Origin: SHVO01 sp041906145
GTDB taxonomy: Bacteria > Pseudomonadota > Alphaproteobacteria > Rhodospirillales > Rhodospirillaceae
Reading direction: 5' to 3'
DNA length: 64,000 nt
Assembly (NCBI GenBank): GCA_041906145.1
Contig: JAYRJU010000001.1
Span: 806,001-870,000 of the forward strand
Part shown: positions 1 through 9,519 of the stretch, in pieces
Layout of the letters: every line of letters begins with the position of its first letter
Numbering within the stretch: the first letter of the stretch is position 1
Position numbers and translations under genes: made by a program
Notes under the pieces: generated by a model
Told to the model about the DNA's origin: nothing
Database searches by the model: none
What the model saw: the letters and a program-made list of their open reading frames with translations, nothing else

Positions 1-910
1 ACGCAGCGATTGGTCGAAGCTGGATAAAATCACCGCGGAAAAGTGGCTCAAGGATTGGTGCGGCCCGCGCGGGTGGGATGTGCTTTGGGAGAAACTCTTC
101 GCACTGAAGTTTTTTGAATATGCGGACAAGGTGTCCGCGGCGTGGATGTGGACACGTCTCAAGCGCGTCGGCACATCGCGCCGCAATCTCTTTCAGGAAG
201 AATTGGGCTATATCGAGGGCGGATCCGAAACGCTCGTGAAGCGTCTTGTCGAACGTATCGAAGCGATGAAGGGCCGCATTCATTTGGGCGCGCCGGTCGG
301 CGAAGTGCACATCGAGAATGGGACGGTAACAGGTTTAACGGCTGGCGGCGTACGCCACGATTTCACGCATGTGATCTCGACCATGCCGCTGCCGTTGATT
401 CCAAAATTGATCCCGGGACTCTCCGCGCCCGTGAAAGAGGCCTATGCGCGCCTGGAGAACATCGGCGTCGTGTGCGTCGTGCACAAACTCAAACGCTCGG
501 TGACCAAAAACTTCTGGCTGAACACCAACGATCCCGCGATCGAGATCCCCGGCATTGTCGAATTCTCGAATTTGCGCCCCGTCGAAGACACTGTCGTCTA
601 CGTGCCCTACTACATGCCGATCACGCACCCGAAGTTCGCCTGGAGCGACGAGACCTTGATCGCGGAGTCCTTCGATTATCTCAAGCGGATCAATCCCCAC
701 ATCCAGGACGGCGACCGCATCGCCTCTGCCCTTGGCCGCCTCAAGTATGCGCAGCCGATCTGCCCGCCCGGTTTCCGCGACATGTTGCCCCCCATCGAGA
801 GCGAGATCCGCGGCCTGCAGATCGCCGACACATCGTCCTATTACCCGGAAGACCGCGGCATCTCGGAAGGGGTGCGCGTAGCGCGGGAAATGGCGGCCCG
901 GGTCCAATGA
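1..910 (+). CDS. FAD-dependent oxidoreductase (protoporphyrinogen-oxidase/amine-oxidase-like), 5' truncated by window edge
   Basis: The reading frame is open from the second base of the window, so the N-terminus with the expected FAD-binding Rossmann motif lies outside. What remains resembles the C-terminal two thirds of the NAD(P)/FAD amine-oxidase superfamily: a FAD/substrate domain ending in a segment with GLQIADTSSYYPEDRG, where HemY-like and UDP-galactopyranose-mutase-like proteins place the last FAD-contacting loop. The stop codon overlaps the start of the following GtrA gene by four bases (ATGA), so the two are translationally coupled. Beside a flippase-like protein and glycosyltransferases it probably acts on a lipid-linked sugar or polyprenoid rather than in haem synthesis, but the substrate is unknown. 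Confidence 0.7.
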   Translation, partial: RSDWSKLDKITAEKWLKDWCGPRGWDVLWEKLFALKFFEYADKVSAAWMWTRLKRVGTSRRNLFQEELGYIEGGSETLVKRLVERIEAMKGRIHLGAPVGEVHIENGTVTGLTAGGVRHDFTHVISTMPLPLIPKLIPGLSAPVKEAYARLENIGVVCVVHKLKRSVTKNFWLNTNDPAIEIPGIVEFSNLRPVEDTVVYVPYYMPITHPKFAWSDETLIAESFDYLKRINPHIQDGDRIASALGRLKYAQPICPPGFRDMLPPIESEIRGLQIADTSSYYPEDRGISEGVRVAREMAARVQ

Positions 911-1332
911 CGTTCGCGCGCAACATCCTCGCCAACCGCTTCACGCGCTTTCTGATCACCGGCGGCGTCGCGGCGGGCGTGAACGTGGTGAGCCGCTATT
1001 TCCTTTCGATGACCATGGACTACCGCTGGGCGGTGATCGTGGCGTATATGTTCGGCATGACGACGGCGTGGGTCCTGTCGCGGCTGTTCGTCTTCGCGGA
1101 AACCGGCCGCAGCCGCGCCGCCGAATATGCACGCTTCGGCCTCGTAAACGTGGTCGCCGCCGCACAGGTCTGGGTGGTCTCCGTCGGCCTTGCGGAATAT
1201 GCATTTCCGGAGCTGGGATTCGGATGGCATCCCGAAGAGGTAGCCCATGTGATTGGGGTCATCGTGCCCGTCTTCACCAGCTACCTGGGCCATAAGCACT
1301 TCAGCTTTGCCCCACTAAAGCCAAAAACCTAG
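907..1332 (+). CDS. GtrA family membrane protein
   Basis: The 141-residue product has four predicted hydrophobic helices (about residues 15-35, 40-60, 75-98 and 108-130) and the small, basic layout of the GtrA/DPMS family. Members of this family are thought to flip undecaprenyl- or dolichyl-linked sugars across the inner membrane, or to assist glycosyltransferases. The ATG at 907 overlaps the upstream oxidoreductase stop, which fixes the start; a much longer frame running in from upstream is only read-through of the same frame. Context in a polysaccharide export locus supports a role in moving a lipid-linked sugar. Confidence 0.85.
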   Translation: MTFARNILANRFTRFLITGGVAAGVNVVSRYFLSMTMDYRWAVIVAYMFGMTTAWVLSRLFVFAETGRSRAAEYARFGLVNVVAAAQVWVVSVGLAEYAFPELGFGWHPEEVAHVIGVIVPVFTSYLGHKHFSFAPLKPKT

Positions 1333-1446
1333 GCCAATCAACGCGAAAGCCGCCCACGAGTCCCCTATTCCAGGTGACAGCGGCAGCTTATTTTAAGTAC
1401 ACATCGCTCTAACCCATTCGTTCATTTTCAAGGTCACAGCCCGGAT

Positions 1447-4400
1447 ATGGATCTCGCCGGCAATCTGGCGCGCCAAACGCCCTCGGACAGCGACGCGGAG
1501 CGCGCGAACCAGTTGCGCGCCCTGCTGACGCCTTCGTCCTTCTGGTCGCCCCTCTACCTCGAGGAATCGGCGTGGCTGGACCACGGCGCTTTCGCCTTCT
1601 GGCTGATCGAGACGTTGAAACCCCGCAGCTTCGTGGAACTGGGCACGCACGGCGGATACTCCTATTTCGCCATGTGCCAGACGGTGAAGGCCTTCGGCCT
1701 TCCCACGCATTGCTATGCCGTCGACACCTGGCAGGGTGACGAGCACGCCGGCTTCTACGGCGAAGACATCTATCGCCGCGTCAACGATCACAATGAACGT
1801 CACTACGCGTCTTTCTCGCGGCTCGTACGCTGCACCTTCGCTGAGGCCCTGCAACACTTCACCGACGGCTCCATCGACCTGCTGCATATCGATGGCCGTC
1901 ACTTCTATGAAGACGTGAAGGAAGACTACGAGAGCTGGCTTCCGAAACTGTCCGACCGCGCCGTGGTGATTTTCCACGACATCAATGTGCGTGAGCGCGG
2001 GTTCGGCGTGTTTAAGCTGTGGGAAGACCTGAAAACCAAGTTCCCAAGTTTCGATTTCATGCACGGTCACGGCCTGGGCGTTCTTGGCTACGGCAAGAAC
2101 CTTCCGGCGGAAATCCTGCCGCTGTTCGAAGCCGCGAAAAACCCGCAAGCGCTGATCGATGTGCGTCAGGCGTATGGCCGCCTCGGCGCCGCCTTCAAGG
2201 CGCAGTTCGAGGCGCAGCAGACGCGCGACGACCTCACTGGCAAATGGCAGGCGCAGAAAACGCGCGCCGAATCGCTCGAAGGCGAGAACCGTGATCTCGC
2301 CAGCAAGCTCAAGCAACATGTCGATGAGCTGACGTCGGCCTGGAAAGCGCAGGAGACCCGCGCCAATGCGCTTGAGGCCGAAACCAAGGACATCGGGCGT
2401 CAGATGAAGGCGCAGATCGCGGCCGTCACCGAACACATGATCGTCCAGATCCGCGCCCACGAGCATCGCGCCGAGGCCCTTCAGGCCCAGGTGGACGCCA
2501 AGGATCTCGCTATTTCGCGCCTGCAGACCTCGTTCAGCTGGCGCATCACCAAGCCCGTGCGTTTCGCGAGCCGCCTCATCGGCAAAGTGCTTCGCACGAC
2601 CAAGCACCCGGTTCGTATCGTCGGCCGCATCGTTTACCGCTTCACGCCGCTGCCCGTGCCGGTGAAGGCGCGGATGGTGAGCGCGCTGCTGCACGCGTTC
2701 GCGCCGTTCGTGCGAAACACCGCCTTCTATACGCTGTGGTTCGAGAACCGCCGCAAACAGGCGCAGATGCTGCTGCCTGGCGAAGGTCTACGCACGCTGC
2801 CCAAGGAAGTCGCCCGCGCCATCGAGATCGACTACAGCGCCGCGGTGCCCTTCGTCTATCCGGCCGCGGATGTCGAAGCGCCGAAGCTGGCGGTGTTCCT
2901 GCACCTCTATCACGAAAACCTCGCGCCGGAATTTCAGCGCTATCTCCGCAATATTCCCTTCGCGTTCGACCTTTTCATCACCACGGACAGCGCCGCCAAG
3001 GCCGGCATCATCACCCGGCATTTCACCGGCTGGACGCAGGGCCAGGTTGAGGTGCGCGTGACGCCGAACCGCGGCCGCGATATCGCGCCGAAGCTTCTGG
3101 GTTTCCGGGAGGTTTACGACCGGTATCCGTTCGTTCTGCATCTGCATTCGAAGATCTCCGATCACGCGAGCGCGCTGGCCAATTGGCGCGGGCTGCTCCT
3201 TGAGACGCTGGTCGGTTCTCCCGACATCGTTACCAGCGTGTTCGACGCCTTTGCGCGCCGTTCGGACATCGGAATGATCGGACCCCAACATTTCGAGGCC
3301 GTGCGTCATTGGATCAACTGGGGCGGCAACTTCAAAGGCGCGGAAGCGCTTGCGCAGCGCATGGGTGAGCATTCCCTGTCCATGGACAAACCGGCCGACT
3401 TCCCGTCGGGCTCCATGTTCTGGGCGCGCTCGGCGGCGCTGAAGCCCCTTCTCGATCTCAACCTCACCTTCGAGGATTTTGACGAGGAGAAGGGCCAGAT
3501 CGACGGCACCATCGCGCACGCGATCGAACGCCTCTACTATTACGTCTGCGAGCGTGCGGGTTTCGGATGGATGAAGATCGCGCCGCGCGCGCTCTATCCG
3601 CAGACGCCCTGCATCGTGACCATCGATACGCCTGCGGCTTTGAGCGCCTTTGTCGCGGAACATGGTCTGAAGCTCACCGGTCCTAACCTTCCGGCCCAGC
3701 GCGTGACGTTCCCGACACCGGTTCTTGCCCCGCGCGTCGTTGTCGACCGCCTGCAGTACAAGGCGCTCGGTTGCGATATGGAAGTCGATCCGACGGCGAA
3801 GATCTGCATCGGCATCGTCACTTACAATAATACGGCCGCCCAGCTGCGCCGCGTCGTGGACAGCGCACGCCATGCCCTGGAACGCGCCGGCCTCGTCCGC
3901 ACCGGACGCATAAGCCTGATCGACAACGGCACGGCGTCGGAGATCTTACTGCGCGATGCCGGCGTGGGCGGCGATCTCGTGCACTACCTGCCGTCGGCGG
4001 GCAACATTGGGTTCGGCGCGGCGCACAACAAGCTTATGGCCGACTGGTTCGCGGCCGGCGGCGAGTTCTACATCGCCACCAACCCGGACGGAGCCTTCCA
4101 TCCCGATGCGATCATCAACCTGATGCAGATGATGCGCGCCCATGGAAACCGCGCCCTGATCGAAGCGATGCAGTTTCCGGCGGAACATCCGAAGACCTAC
4201 GATCCCTACACTTTCGAAACGCCGTGGGCGTCGGGCGCTTGCCTTGTGATCCCGCGGGCGCTGTACGAACAGACCAACGGTTTCGACGAGACCTTCTTCA
4301 TGTACTGCGAGGACGTCGACATGTCCTGGCGCGCCAAGGCGCTGGGCTTCGCCGTGCGCATGTGTCCGCGGGCTCTGTTCCTCCACGAGGTAACCAACCG

Positions 4401-4614
4401 CGAGCCCGATCCGCGCGTGCTTAAGATGATCTATGGCTCGGGGATTATCCTCGCCCGCAAGTGGGGCAACGCGGACTTCGAGGCCATGCTGATCGGCGAG
4501 TTGGAGGATATGGGCGGCAAGCCCCCCGCCCAGCAGCCGGGACCGGTGCCCGCCGACTGGCGGCGCCTGGCCGATTTCAAACATCACTTCACGTTTGCTG
4601 AGATGCGCTGGTAG
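1447..4614 (+). CDS. Trifunctional glycan-assembly protein: methyltransferase fold, coiled coil, RgpF domain, GT2 domain
   Basis: This 1055-residue protein is a fusion. Residues about 40-230 form a class I SAM-methyltransferase fold of the Methyltransf_24 type (FVELGTHGGYSY is the glycine-rich SAM loop; HIDGRHFYEDV follows). Residues about 230-355 are a charged coiled coil, then a SWRITKPVR segment common in multi-domain glycosyltransferases. Residues about 480-740 match rhamnan synthesis protein F (PNRGRDIAPKLLG, LHLHSK). Residues about 790-1000 are a GT-A family 2 glycosyltransferase with NPDG in place of the usual DxD and a CEDVDMSWR motif. The coiled coil may act as a spacer on the membrane. 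With rml genes nearby, rhamnose addition is the likely chemistry. The next gene starts two bases after the stop. Confidence 0.85.
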   Translation: MDLAGNLARQTPSDSDAERANQLRALLTPSSFWSPLYLEESAWLDHGAFAFWLIETLKPRSFVELGTHGGYSYFAMCQTVKAFGLPTHCYAVDTWQGDEHAGFYGEDIYRRVNDHNERHYASFSRLVRCTFAEALQHFTDGSIDLLHIDGRHFYEDVKEDYESWLPKLSDRAVVIFHDINVRERGFGVFKLWEDLKTKFPSFDFMHGHGLGVLGYGKNLPAEILPLFEAAKNPQALIDVRQAYGRLGAAFKAQFEAQQTRDDLTGKWQAQKTRAESLEGENRDLASKLKQHVDELTSAWKAQETRANALEAETKDIGRQMKAQIAAVTEHMIVQIRAHEHRAEALQAQVDAKDLAISRLQTSFSWRITKPVRFASRLIGKVLRTTKHPVRIVGRIVYRFTPLPVPVKARMVSALLHAFAPFVRNTAFYTLWFENRRKQAQMLLPGEGLRTLPKEVARAIEIDYSAAVPFVYPAADVEAPKLAVFLHLYHENLAPEFQRYLRNIPFAFDLFITTDSAAKAGIITRHFTGWTQGQVEVRVTPNRGRDIAPKLLGFREVYDRYPFVLHLHSKISDHASALANWRGLLLETLVGSPDIVTSVFDAFARRSDIGMIGPQHFEAVRHWINWGGNFKGAEALAQRMGEHSLSMDKPADFPSGSMFWARSAALKPLLDLNLTFEDFDEEKGQIDGTIAHAIERLYYYVCERAGFGWMKIAPRALYPQTPCIVTIDTPAALSAFVAEHGLKLTGPNLPAQRVTFPTPVLAPRVVVDRLQYKALGCDMEVDPTAKICIGIVTYNNTAAQLRRVVDSARHALERAGLVRTGRISLIDNGTASEILLRDAGVGGDLVHYLPSAGNIGFGAAHNKLMADWFAAGGEFYIATNPDGAFHPDAIINLMQMMRAHGNRALIEAMQFPAEHPKTYDPYTFETPWASGACLVIPRALYEQTNGFDETFFMYCEDVDMSWRAKALGFAVRMCPRALFLHEVTNREPDPRVLKMIYGSGIILARKWGNADFEAMLIGELEDMGGKPPAQQPGPVPADWRRLADFKHHFTFAEMRW

Positions 4615-4616
4615 CC

Positions 4617-5492
4617 ATGTCGGAACAGATCGATACCGTCGTCCGCTTTCACGATCCCAGCCGCCTTGCGGAGCTGAAGCGCTGCGTCTTCTCGCTGGTG
4701 GGCCAAACCTATAGACCGTTGCGCATCGTCCTCGTCCTGCAGCGTTTCAATGGCCACCAGATCGAGGCAGTGGAGCAGGCGCTGGGTCCCCTCCTGGAAA
4801 ACCGCGATGCGCCCCAATTCTCTATTGTGAATTTGACCGAGCCCGAGCCCGCCGATGCGCGCTCGGTTCTCCTCAACCTCGGCGTCCAGAACGCGACCGG
4901 AAAATACCTCGCGTTCCTCGACTATGACGACGTCCTCTATCCTGAAGCGTACGAAATGATGATTGGGCGCTTAAAGGATACGGGTGCGGCCATCGCTTTC
5001 GCCAAGGTCCGCGTGATGCGCGTCGATGTCTACGATGAATTTTTCTACACCAGGGAGCGGGTGATCCCACCCTTCAGCGGGTCAGATCTCTTGGATCTGT
5101 TTCACAATAATTACTGCCCGCTGCACAGCTACGTCATCGACCGCTCACAGTGTCCGCCCGGGATGCTCGAATTCGTCACCGGCCTGACGATGGAAGAGGA
5201 CTACGACGTCCTCTTACGCATTTGCGCGACCTTCCTGTCGGATTTCACCCTGATCGAGACCGACATCGGCGACTATTATTATAAAACAGATGGCAGCAAT
5301 ACGGTGCCCGTAAGTGGTGGCTTGTCGGGTGAAGCGCGCGCCCGTTTCATGCGCGAAGTGAAAACCGCCATCGAGACGCGCCGCCGCGGCACCATCGTGA
5401 CCCCCGTGGTACAGAAGTCCCTGGGTCTTCGCGACCCGCAACAGCCACGCACCATCCGCCAAGTGCTCGACCGCTTACCAGCGCGGATGTAA
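4617..5492 (+). CDS. Glycosyltransferase family 2
   Basis: The 291-residue protein has the GT-A fold of family 2: an N-terminal nucleotide-sugar half ending in the FLDYDD metal-binding motif (about residue 100) and a TMEEDYDVLLRI segment holding the expected catalytic acidic residue (about residue 190). The N-terminus opens with VVRFHDPSRLAELKRCVFS, a variant of the usual VSVIIPTYN strand. It begins two bases after the stop of the large fusion protein and ends ten bases before the exporter permease, so it belongs to the same operon. It probably adds one sugar to the exported glycan; donor and acceptor cannot be read from the sequence. Confidence 0.85.
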   Translation: MSEQIDTVVRFHDPSRLAELKRCVFSLVGQTYRPLRIVLVLQRFNGHQIEAVEQALGPLLENRDAPQFSIVNLTEPEPADARSVLLNLGVQNATGKYLAFLDYDDVLYPEAYEMMIGRLKDTGAAIAFAKVRVMRVDVYDEFFYTRERVIPPFSGSDLLDLFHNNYCPLHSYVIDRSQCPPGMLEFVTGLTMEEDYDVLLRICATFLSDFTLIETDIGDYYYKTDGSNTVPVSGGLSGEARARFMREVKTAIETRRRGTIVTPVVQKSLGLRDPQQPRTIRQVLDRLPARM

Positions 5493-5502
5493 TCAGGCCC
5501 GA

Positions 5503-6333
5503 ATGAGTTCTCACTCCACCCACCTCGACCGGCCAACCGACCTCGTGATCCCCATCGCGGTGCTGATCCGCCAACGGGTGGCGCTGCGTCAGTTCCTGGT
5601 GCGCGCCATCTCGCGCCGCTACCGCATGAGCAGCCTCGGCTTTCTGTGGACCATGGTCATCCCGCTCGCAACCTTGGCCATCTACACCTTTGTGTTCGGC
5701 GTCGTGATGCCCTCGTCCAACGGCGACGGCAATACCACGGCCTTCACACTGCGCCTGTTCGCAGGGTTGATCGTGTTCTGGCTGATGGCCGAAGTCATCA
5801 CCCAGTCGCCGACGTCCGTGGTGGAGCAAACCAACCTCGTGAAGAAGTCTGTCTTCCCGCTGGAAGTCATACCGGCGGTTGTCGTCGGGACGGCGCTGTT
5901 CCACAGCGTGATCAGCACGCTGGTGCTTATCGCGGCCCTCCTTGTCCTCGGCGCCGGCCTGCATCCGACGATCCTTCTTTTTCCGGTTGTCATCCTGCCT
6001 CTGGTCCTGCTCCTGACGGGCCTCGCGTGGCTCTTGGCCGCGATCGGCGTTTATTTCCGCGACCTCATGCATGTCGTTGGCCTGCTCATGACGGGCGCGC
6101 TTTTCCTATCACCGGTGTTCTATCCCATTGAACGCCTATCGCCCGGTCTCCAGACGGCGCTGATGTTCAATCCCATTAGCTTCATCGTGGTTGAAGCGCG
6201 CGCCGTGCTCATCGAGGGCCGCGCACCAAATTGGACAGGCCTTGCGACCTATTTCGCCGTCGCCTGGATCGTCGCCGCCCTCGGCCTCGCGTTCTTCCGC
6301 CGGGCCCGTAAGAATTTTGCCGATGTCCTCTGA
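5503..6333 (+). CDS. wzm: ABC-2 type polysaccharide exporter permease
   Basis: The 276-residue protein has an amphipathic N-terminus followed by about six membrane helices, in the order expected for the Wzm/TagG family of ABC-2 permeases. It would form the inner-membrane channel for a finished, lipid-linked O-polysaccharide. Its last 11 bases overlap the start of the ATPase gene in another frame, which is the normal arrangement for wzm-wzt pairs. Other substrates of the family are teichoic acid or capsule, but the Gram-negative context and the carbohydrate-binding extension on the partner ATPase favour O-antigen. Confidence 0.9.
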   Translation: MSSHSTHLDRPTDLVIPIAVLIRQRVALRQFLVRAISRRYRMSSLGFLWTMVIPLATLAIYTFVFGVVMPSSNGDGNTTAFTLRLFAGLIVFWLMAEVITQSPTSVVEQTNLVKKSVFPLEVIPAVVVGTALFHSVISTLVLIAALLVLGAGLHPTILLFPVVILPLVLLLTGLAWLLAAIGVYFRDLMHVVGLLMTGALFLSPVFYPIERLSPGLQTALMFNPISFIVVEARAVLIEGRAPNWTGLATYFAVAWIVAALGLAFFRRARKNFADVL

Positions 6334-7660
6334 CACCACCCCTGTCGTTGTCGCCAAGGGCGTCGCGAAGAGCTACACGCTTTATCCGCGCCCGTCGGAC
6401 CGCCTTGCCCACCTGTTCATGCCGTGGCGCAAATATCCGGCCTTCGAAGCTCTGAAAGGCGTCAGTTTCACCGTGGGACGCGGCGAAACCGTCGGCATCA
6501 TCGGCCAGAACGGCGCGGGCAAATCGACGCTCCTTCAGGTCGTCACCGGCACCATCACCCCAAGTTCGGGCGAGGTGAAGGTCAGCGGACGCGTCGCCGC
6601 GCTCTTGGAACTCGGCGCCGGCTTCGAGCCCGACTTCACGGGCCGCGAAAACATCATGCTCAACGGCACGATCCTTGGTCTTTCCAGCAAGGAGTTGAAG
6701 GAACGCACCGAGGAGATCATCGCCTTCTCCGAACTCGGCCCCTTCATCGACCGGCCGGTGCGCACCTACTCCAGCGGTATGTTCATGCGGCTCGCCTTCT
6801 CGGTGGCGGCGCATGTAGACGCCGATCTTCTCATCATCGACGAAGCACTGTCGGTCGGTGACGTGCGCTTCACGCAAAAATGTCTGCGCTTCCTGAAGGA
6901 CTTCAAGCAACGCGGCTCGATCCTGTTCGTCAGCCACGACCTCGGCTCGGTGACGGGCCTGTGCGACAAGGCCATCTGGCTCGATCACGGCCGCGTACGC
7001 GCCGAAGGCCCCGCCATCAAGATTTGCGAACAGTATGTCGCCTCGTTGTTCGAAGGGGCTGTGGCCGATGCTCCGGCCGCGCCTGCGCAAAATCTTCCCG
7101 CCCAAGCCGTCAGCGGTGAAATCGTGCTGATGGACGAAGAAGCGCCGCCGCGCGCCTCGAAGCCGGGCGCGACCAGCGTATCGGCCTTCAACGCGGAAGG
7201 CAGCTCATTCGGAAGTGGCGGCGCGGCCATCGTCGACGCCGGGCTTTTCAGCCCCGCCGACGGCCATCGCCTCACGCAGGTCGTCGAAGGACAGGAAGTC
7301 GATCTCAAAGTCCTCGTGAAGGCCGACGTTGCCGTCGAGCGCCCCATCATGGGCTTCTACGTGAAGGATCGTCTTGGACAGTTCCTGTTGGGCGACAACA
7401 GCTACTGGGACACCGTGCCGCAGCCGGCGATCCCGGCAGGCGAGCGTCTTGCCTTCCGCTTCCGCTTCCGCTGGCCGGCCCTCGCGCGCGGCACTTACAC
7501 CCTCACCGTGGGTTTCGCCGACGGCACTATGGAGAATCATATCCAACGCCACTGGATCCACGACGCGGTGATCTTCGAGGTGCTGTCGAGCTCGGCACGC
7601 CTCGCTATGGTGGGCGTGCAGCTGCGCCGCGTGCTGGCGGACCGCAATCCGCCGGAATAA
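6323..7660 (+). CDS. wzt: ABC transporter ATPase with carbohydrate-binding C-terminal domain
   Basis: This 445-residue protein has a full nucleotide-binding domain: Walker A GQNGAGKST (61-69), signature YSSGMFMRL, Walker B DLLIIDEAL and the SHD switch histidine. Residues about 300-430 form a beta-rich extension like the Wzt-C domain, which in O9a-type systems recognises a terminal modification of the glycan before export. The start at 6323 overlaps the permease gene, so a longer reading starting inside wzm is rejected. The stop is directly adjacent to the stop of the convergent glycosyltransferase. The methyltransferase fold in the upstream fusion could add the terminal mark that this domain reads; that link is inference. 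Confidence 0.9.
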   Translation: MSSDTTPVVVAKGVAKSYTLYPRPSDRLAHLFMPWRKYPAFEALKGVSFTVGRGETVGIIGQNGAGKSTLLQVVTGTITPSSGEVKVSGRVAALLELGAGFEPDFTGRENIMLNGTILGLSSKELKERTEEIIAFSELGPFIDRPVRTYSSGMFMRLAFSVAAHVDADLLIIDEALSVGDVRFTQKCLRFLKDFKQRGSILFVSHDLGSVTGLCDKAIWLDHGRVRAEGPAIKICEQYVASLFEGAVADAPAAPAQNLPAQAVSGEIVLMDEEAPPRASKPGATSVSAFNAEGSSFGSGGAAIVDAGLFSPADGHRLTQVVEGQEVDLKVLVKADVAVERPIMGFYVKDRLGQFLLGDNSYWDTVPQPAIPAGERLAFRFRFRWPALARGTYTLTVGFADGTMENHIQRHWIHDAVIFEVLSSSARLAMVGVQLRRVLADRNPPE

Positions 7661-8620
7661 CTAATCCCTGACCAGCGATGTCCGCTTCAGGAACGCCAGC
7701 GGATTCCAACTGATCCAGCGCCCGGCGTTAGCGGCCGGCGAGCGCGCCGCGCGGATTTCGCGCCGTGAACGTAAGAACTCGCCGGTGCGCGAGAGACCTT
7801 CCCACAAGCCCTTCATGCGCGCCGAACCCGGATGCCGGAGGGCGCCGATGATCTGCAGCAGCACAAAGCCCGGTAAGGCGAAACACATGAGGGTGAACGG
7901 CATGTTCTTTACCAGCACCCACCACTGATTCCGCGCGATCAGGAACGCGGCGAAGTCCGAAAGGCCTTCGAAGCTGGCGCCGCCGACGTGCGCCACGACG
8001 GCGGCAGGAACGACGGCGCAGTCCGCCCCCGCAAGCCGCAGGCGGAACGCCACATCGACGTCCTCATAGAAGCAGAAGAAGCGCTCATCGAAGCCACCGA
8101 TACGGCGCAGGAGATCGACCCGATACAGCGCGGCCGCGGCGCAAACACCAAAACTGTAGGCGAGTTCGCCCGCAAGCGGCGGGCGCGTGACGCCGCGCCA
8201 GGCCTGGCCCGTAATCAAATAGTGGTCGCCAAAGCCGTCGACATGGCTGCGATCATTCGCGCCAAGCTGAAGCGAGCCAAAGGCGCCGACGTTCGGATAA
8301 CGGGCTTCGGCGCGCAGAAGAGTCGCGAGCCATTCAGGCTCTGGGAAAGCATCCGGATTCAGCGCGACGAGCAGCGGCGTTTCACACGCCGCAAGCGCGA
8401 CATTCATGCCACCCGCGAAGCCGAGGTTATCGGCCATTTCGCGGTAGTCCATCCGCAATGAAAGCCCTTTCACAAGGGACGCTGGACGCTCGCGTGAGGC
8501 ATTGTCGATAAGAAGGACGCGGAAGCTTTTCTCGGTCTGCGCCGCAAGAGACTCAAAACACCGCGCGAGCGTCGCACCGGAGTTATAGCTCACGATTGCG
8601 ATCGTAACGCGTGGCTGCAT
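7661..8620 (-). CDS. Glycosyltransferase family 2 (rhamnosyltransferase-like)
   Basis: The 319-residue protein begins with TIAIVSYNSGATLARCFES, the first beta-strand of GT2 enzymes, and carries ALNPDAFPEPEW in place of DxD and FYEDVDVAFRLRLAG at the catalytic region. These features are typical of the WbbL-like branch that often transfers rhamnose. A hydrophobic stretch near residue 240 could anchor it to the membrane. It lies one base downstream of rmlA, so it is the last gene of the leftward rhamnose operon. The assignment to rhamnose is from context and family resemblance, not proof. Confidence 0.85.
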   Translation of the reverse strand: MQPRVTIAIVSYNSGATLARCFESLAAQTEKSFRVLLIDNASRERPASLVKGLSLRMDYREMADNLGFAGGMNVALAACETPLLVALNPDAFPEPEWLATLLRAEARYPNVGAFGSLQLGANDRSHVDGFGDHYLITGQAWRGVTRPPLAGELAYSFGVCAAAALYRVDLLRRIGGFDERFFCFYEDVDVAFRLRLAGADCAVVPAAVVAHVGGASFEGLSDFAAFLIARNQWWVLVKNMPFTLMCFALPGFVLLQIIGALRHPGSARMKGLWEGLSRTGEFLRSRREIRAARSPAANAGRWISWNPLAFLKRTSLVRD

Positions 8621-8621
8621 G

Positions 8622-9497
8622 TCAGGAATTCGGGTTCTCGGCGACCTGGATCAGATATTCGCCGTAACCGCTCTTTTTCAGCTTCTCGGCGAGCGCAAGC
8701 ATCTGCGCCTTGTCGATCCATCCGTTGGCAAAGGCGATTTCCTCAGGCACGCAAATGCGCTGTCCCTGACGCTTTTCGATGGTCTGCACGAAGCTCGAGG
8801 CTTCTACCAAGCTGTCGTAGGTGCCGGTGTCGAACCAAGCGAAGCCGCGGCCCAGACGTTCAACGTTGAGACCGCCGCGCTCCAGATAGATACGGTTCAC
8901 GTCGGTGATCTCAAGCTCGCCGCGCGGGCTCGGCTTCAGGTTCGCCGCGATATCCAAGACGTCGTTGTCATAGAAATACAGTCCGGTCACCGCCCATGTC
9001 GACTTCGGCGCTTTTGGCTTCTCCTCGATGGAATTGGCACGGCCCTCGGCGTCAAACGCGACGATGCCGTACCGCTCGGGGTCGCGCACGTGATAGCCGA
9101 ACACCGTCGCGCCCTTGCCGCGCGCGGCGGCGGCCTTAAGCTTTTCGGTGAGGCCGTGACCGTAGAAAATGTTGTCGCCAAGAACGAGTGCGCAGCCTTC
9201 GTTGCCGACAAAAGATTTGCCGATGATGAACGCCTGCGCGAGACCGTCGGGGCTCGGCTGCTGTGCATAGGTGAGGTTCATGCCCCAACGCGCACCGTCA
9301 CCCAAAAGGTGTTGGAAACCGGCGGCGTCATGCGGGGTGGTGATGATGAGCACATCCTTGATCCCCGCGAGCATCAAGGTGCTCAGCGGGTAATAGATCA
9401 TTGGCTTGTCGTAGACCGGCAGCAGCTGCTTCGACACCGCATAGGTGATCGGGTGCAGGCGCGTTCCGGAGCCTCCGGCGAGGATGATACCCTTCAT
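8622..9497 (-). CDS. rmlA: Glucose-1-phosphate thymidylyltransferase
   Basis: RmlA joins dTTP and glucose-1-phosphate to give dTDP-glucose, the first step of dTDP-L-rhamnose synthesis in the cytoplasm. The 291-residue length is standard. The N-terminus MKGIILAGGSGTRLHPIT holds the nucleotide-binding signature, YDKPMIYYPLSTLMLAGI and VLGDNIFYG are the usual substrate motifs, and EEKPKAPKS is the conserved EEKP loop. The gene sits between the GT2 gene and rmlD in an A-D-B-C order read in the direction rmlC to rmlA. Confidence 0.97.
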   Translation of the reverse strand: MKGIILAGGSGTRLHPITYAVSKQLLPVYDKPMIYYPLSTLMLAGIKDVLIITTPHDAAGFQHLLGDGARWGMNLTYAQQPSPDGLAQAFIIGKSFVGNEGCALVLGDNIFYGHGLTEKLKAAAARGKGATVFGYHVRDPERYGIVAFDAEGRANSIEEKPKAPKSTWAVTGLYFYDNDVLDIAANLKPSPRGELEITDVNRIYLERGGLNVERLGRGFAWFDTGTYDSLVEASSFVQTIEKRQGQRICVPEEIAFANGWIDKAQMLALAEKLKKSGYGEYLIQVAENPNS

Positions 9498-9519
9498 CGT
9501 GTCTTCCTAAGTCGGATGA

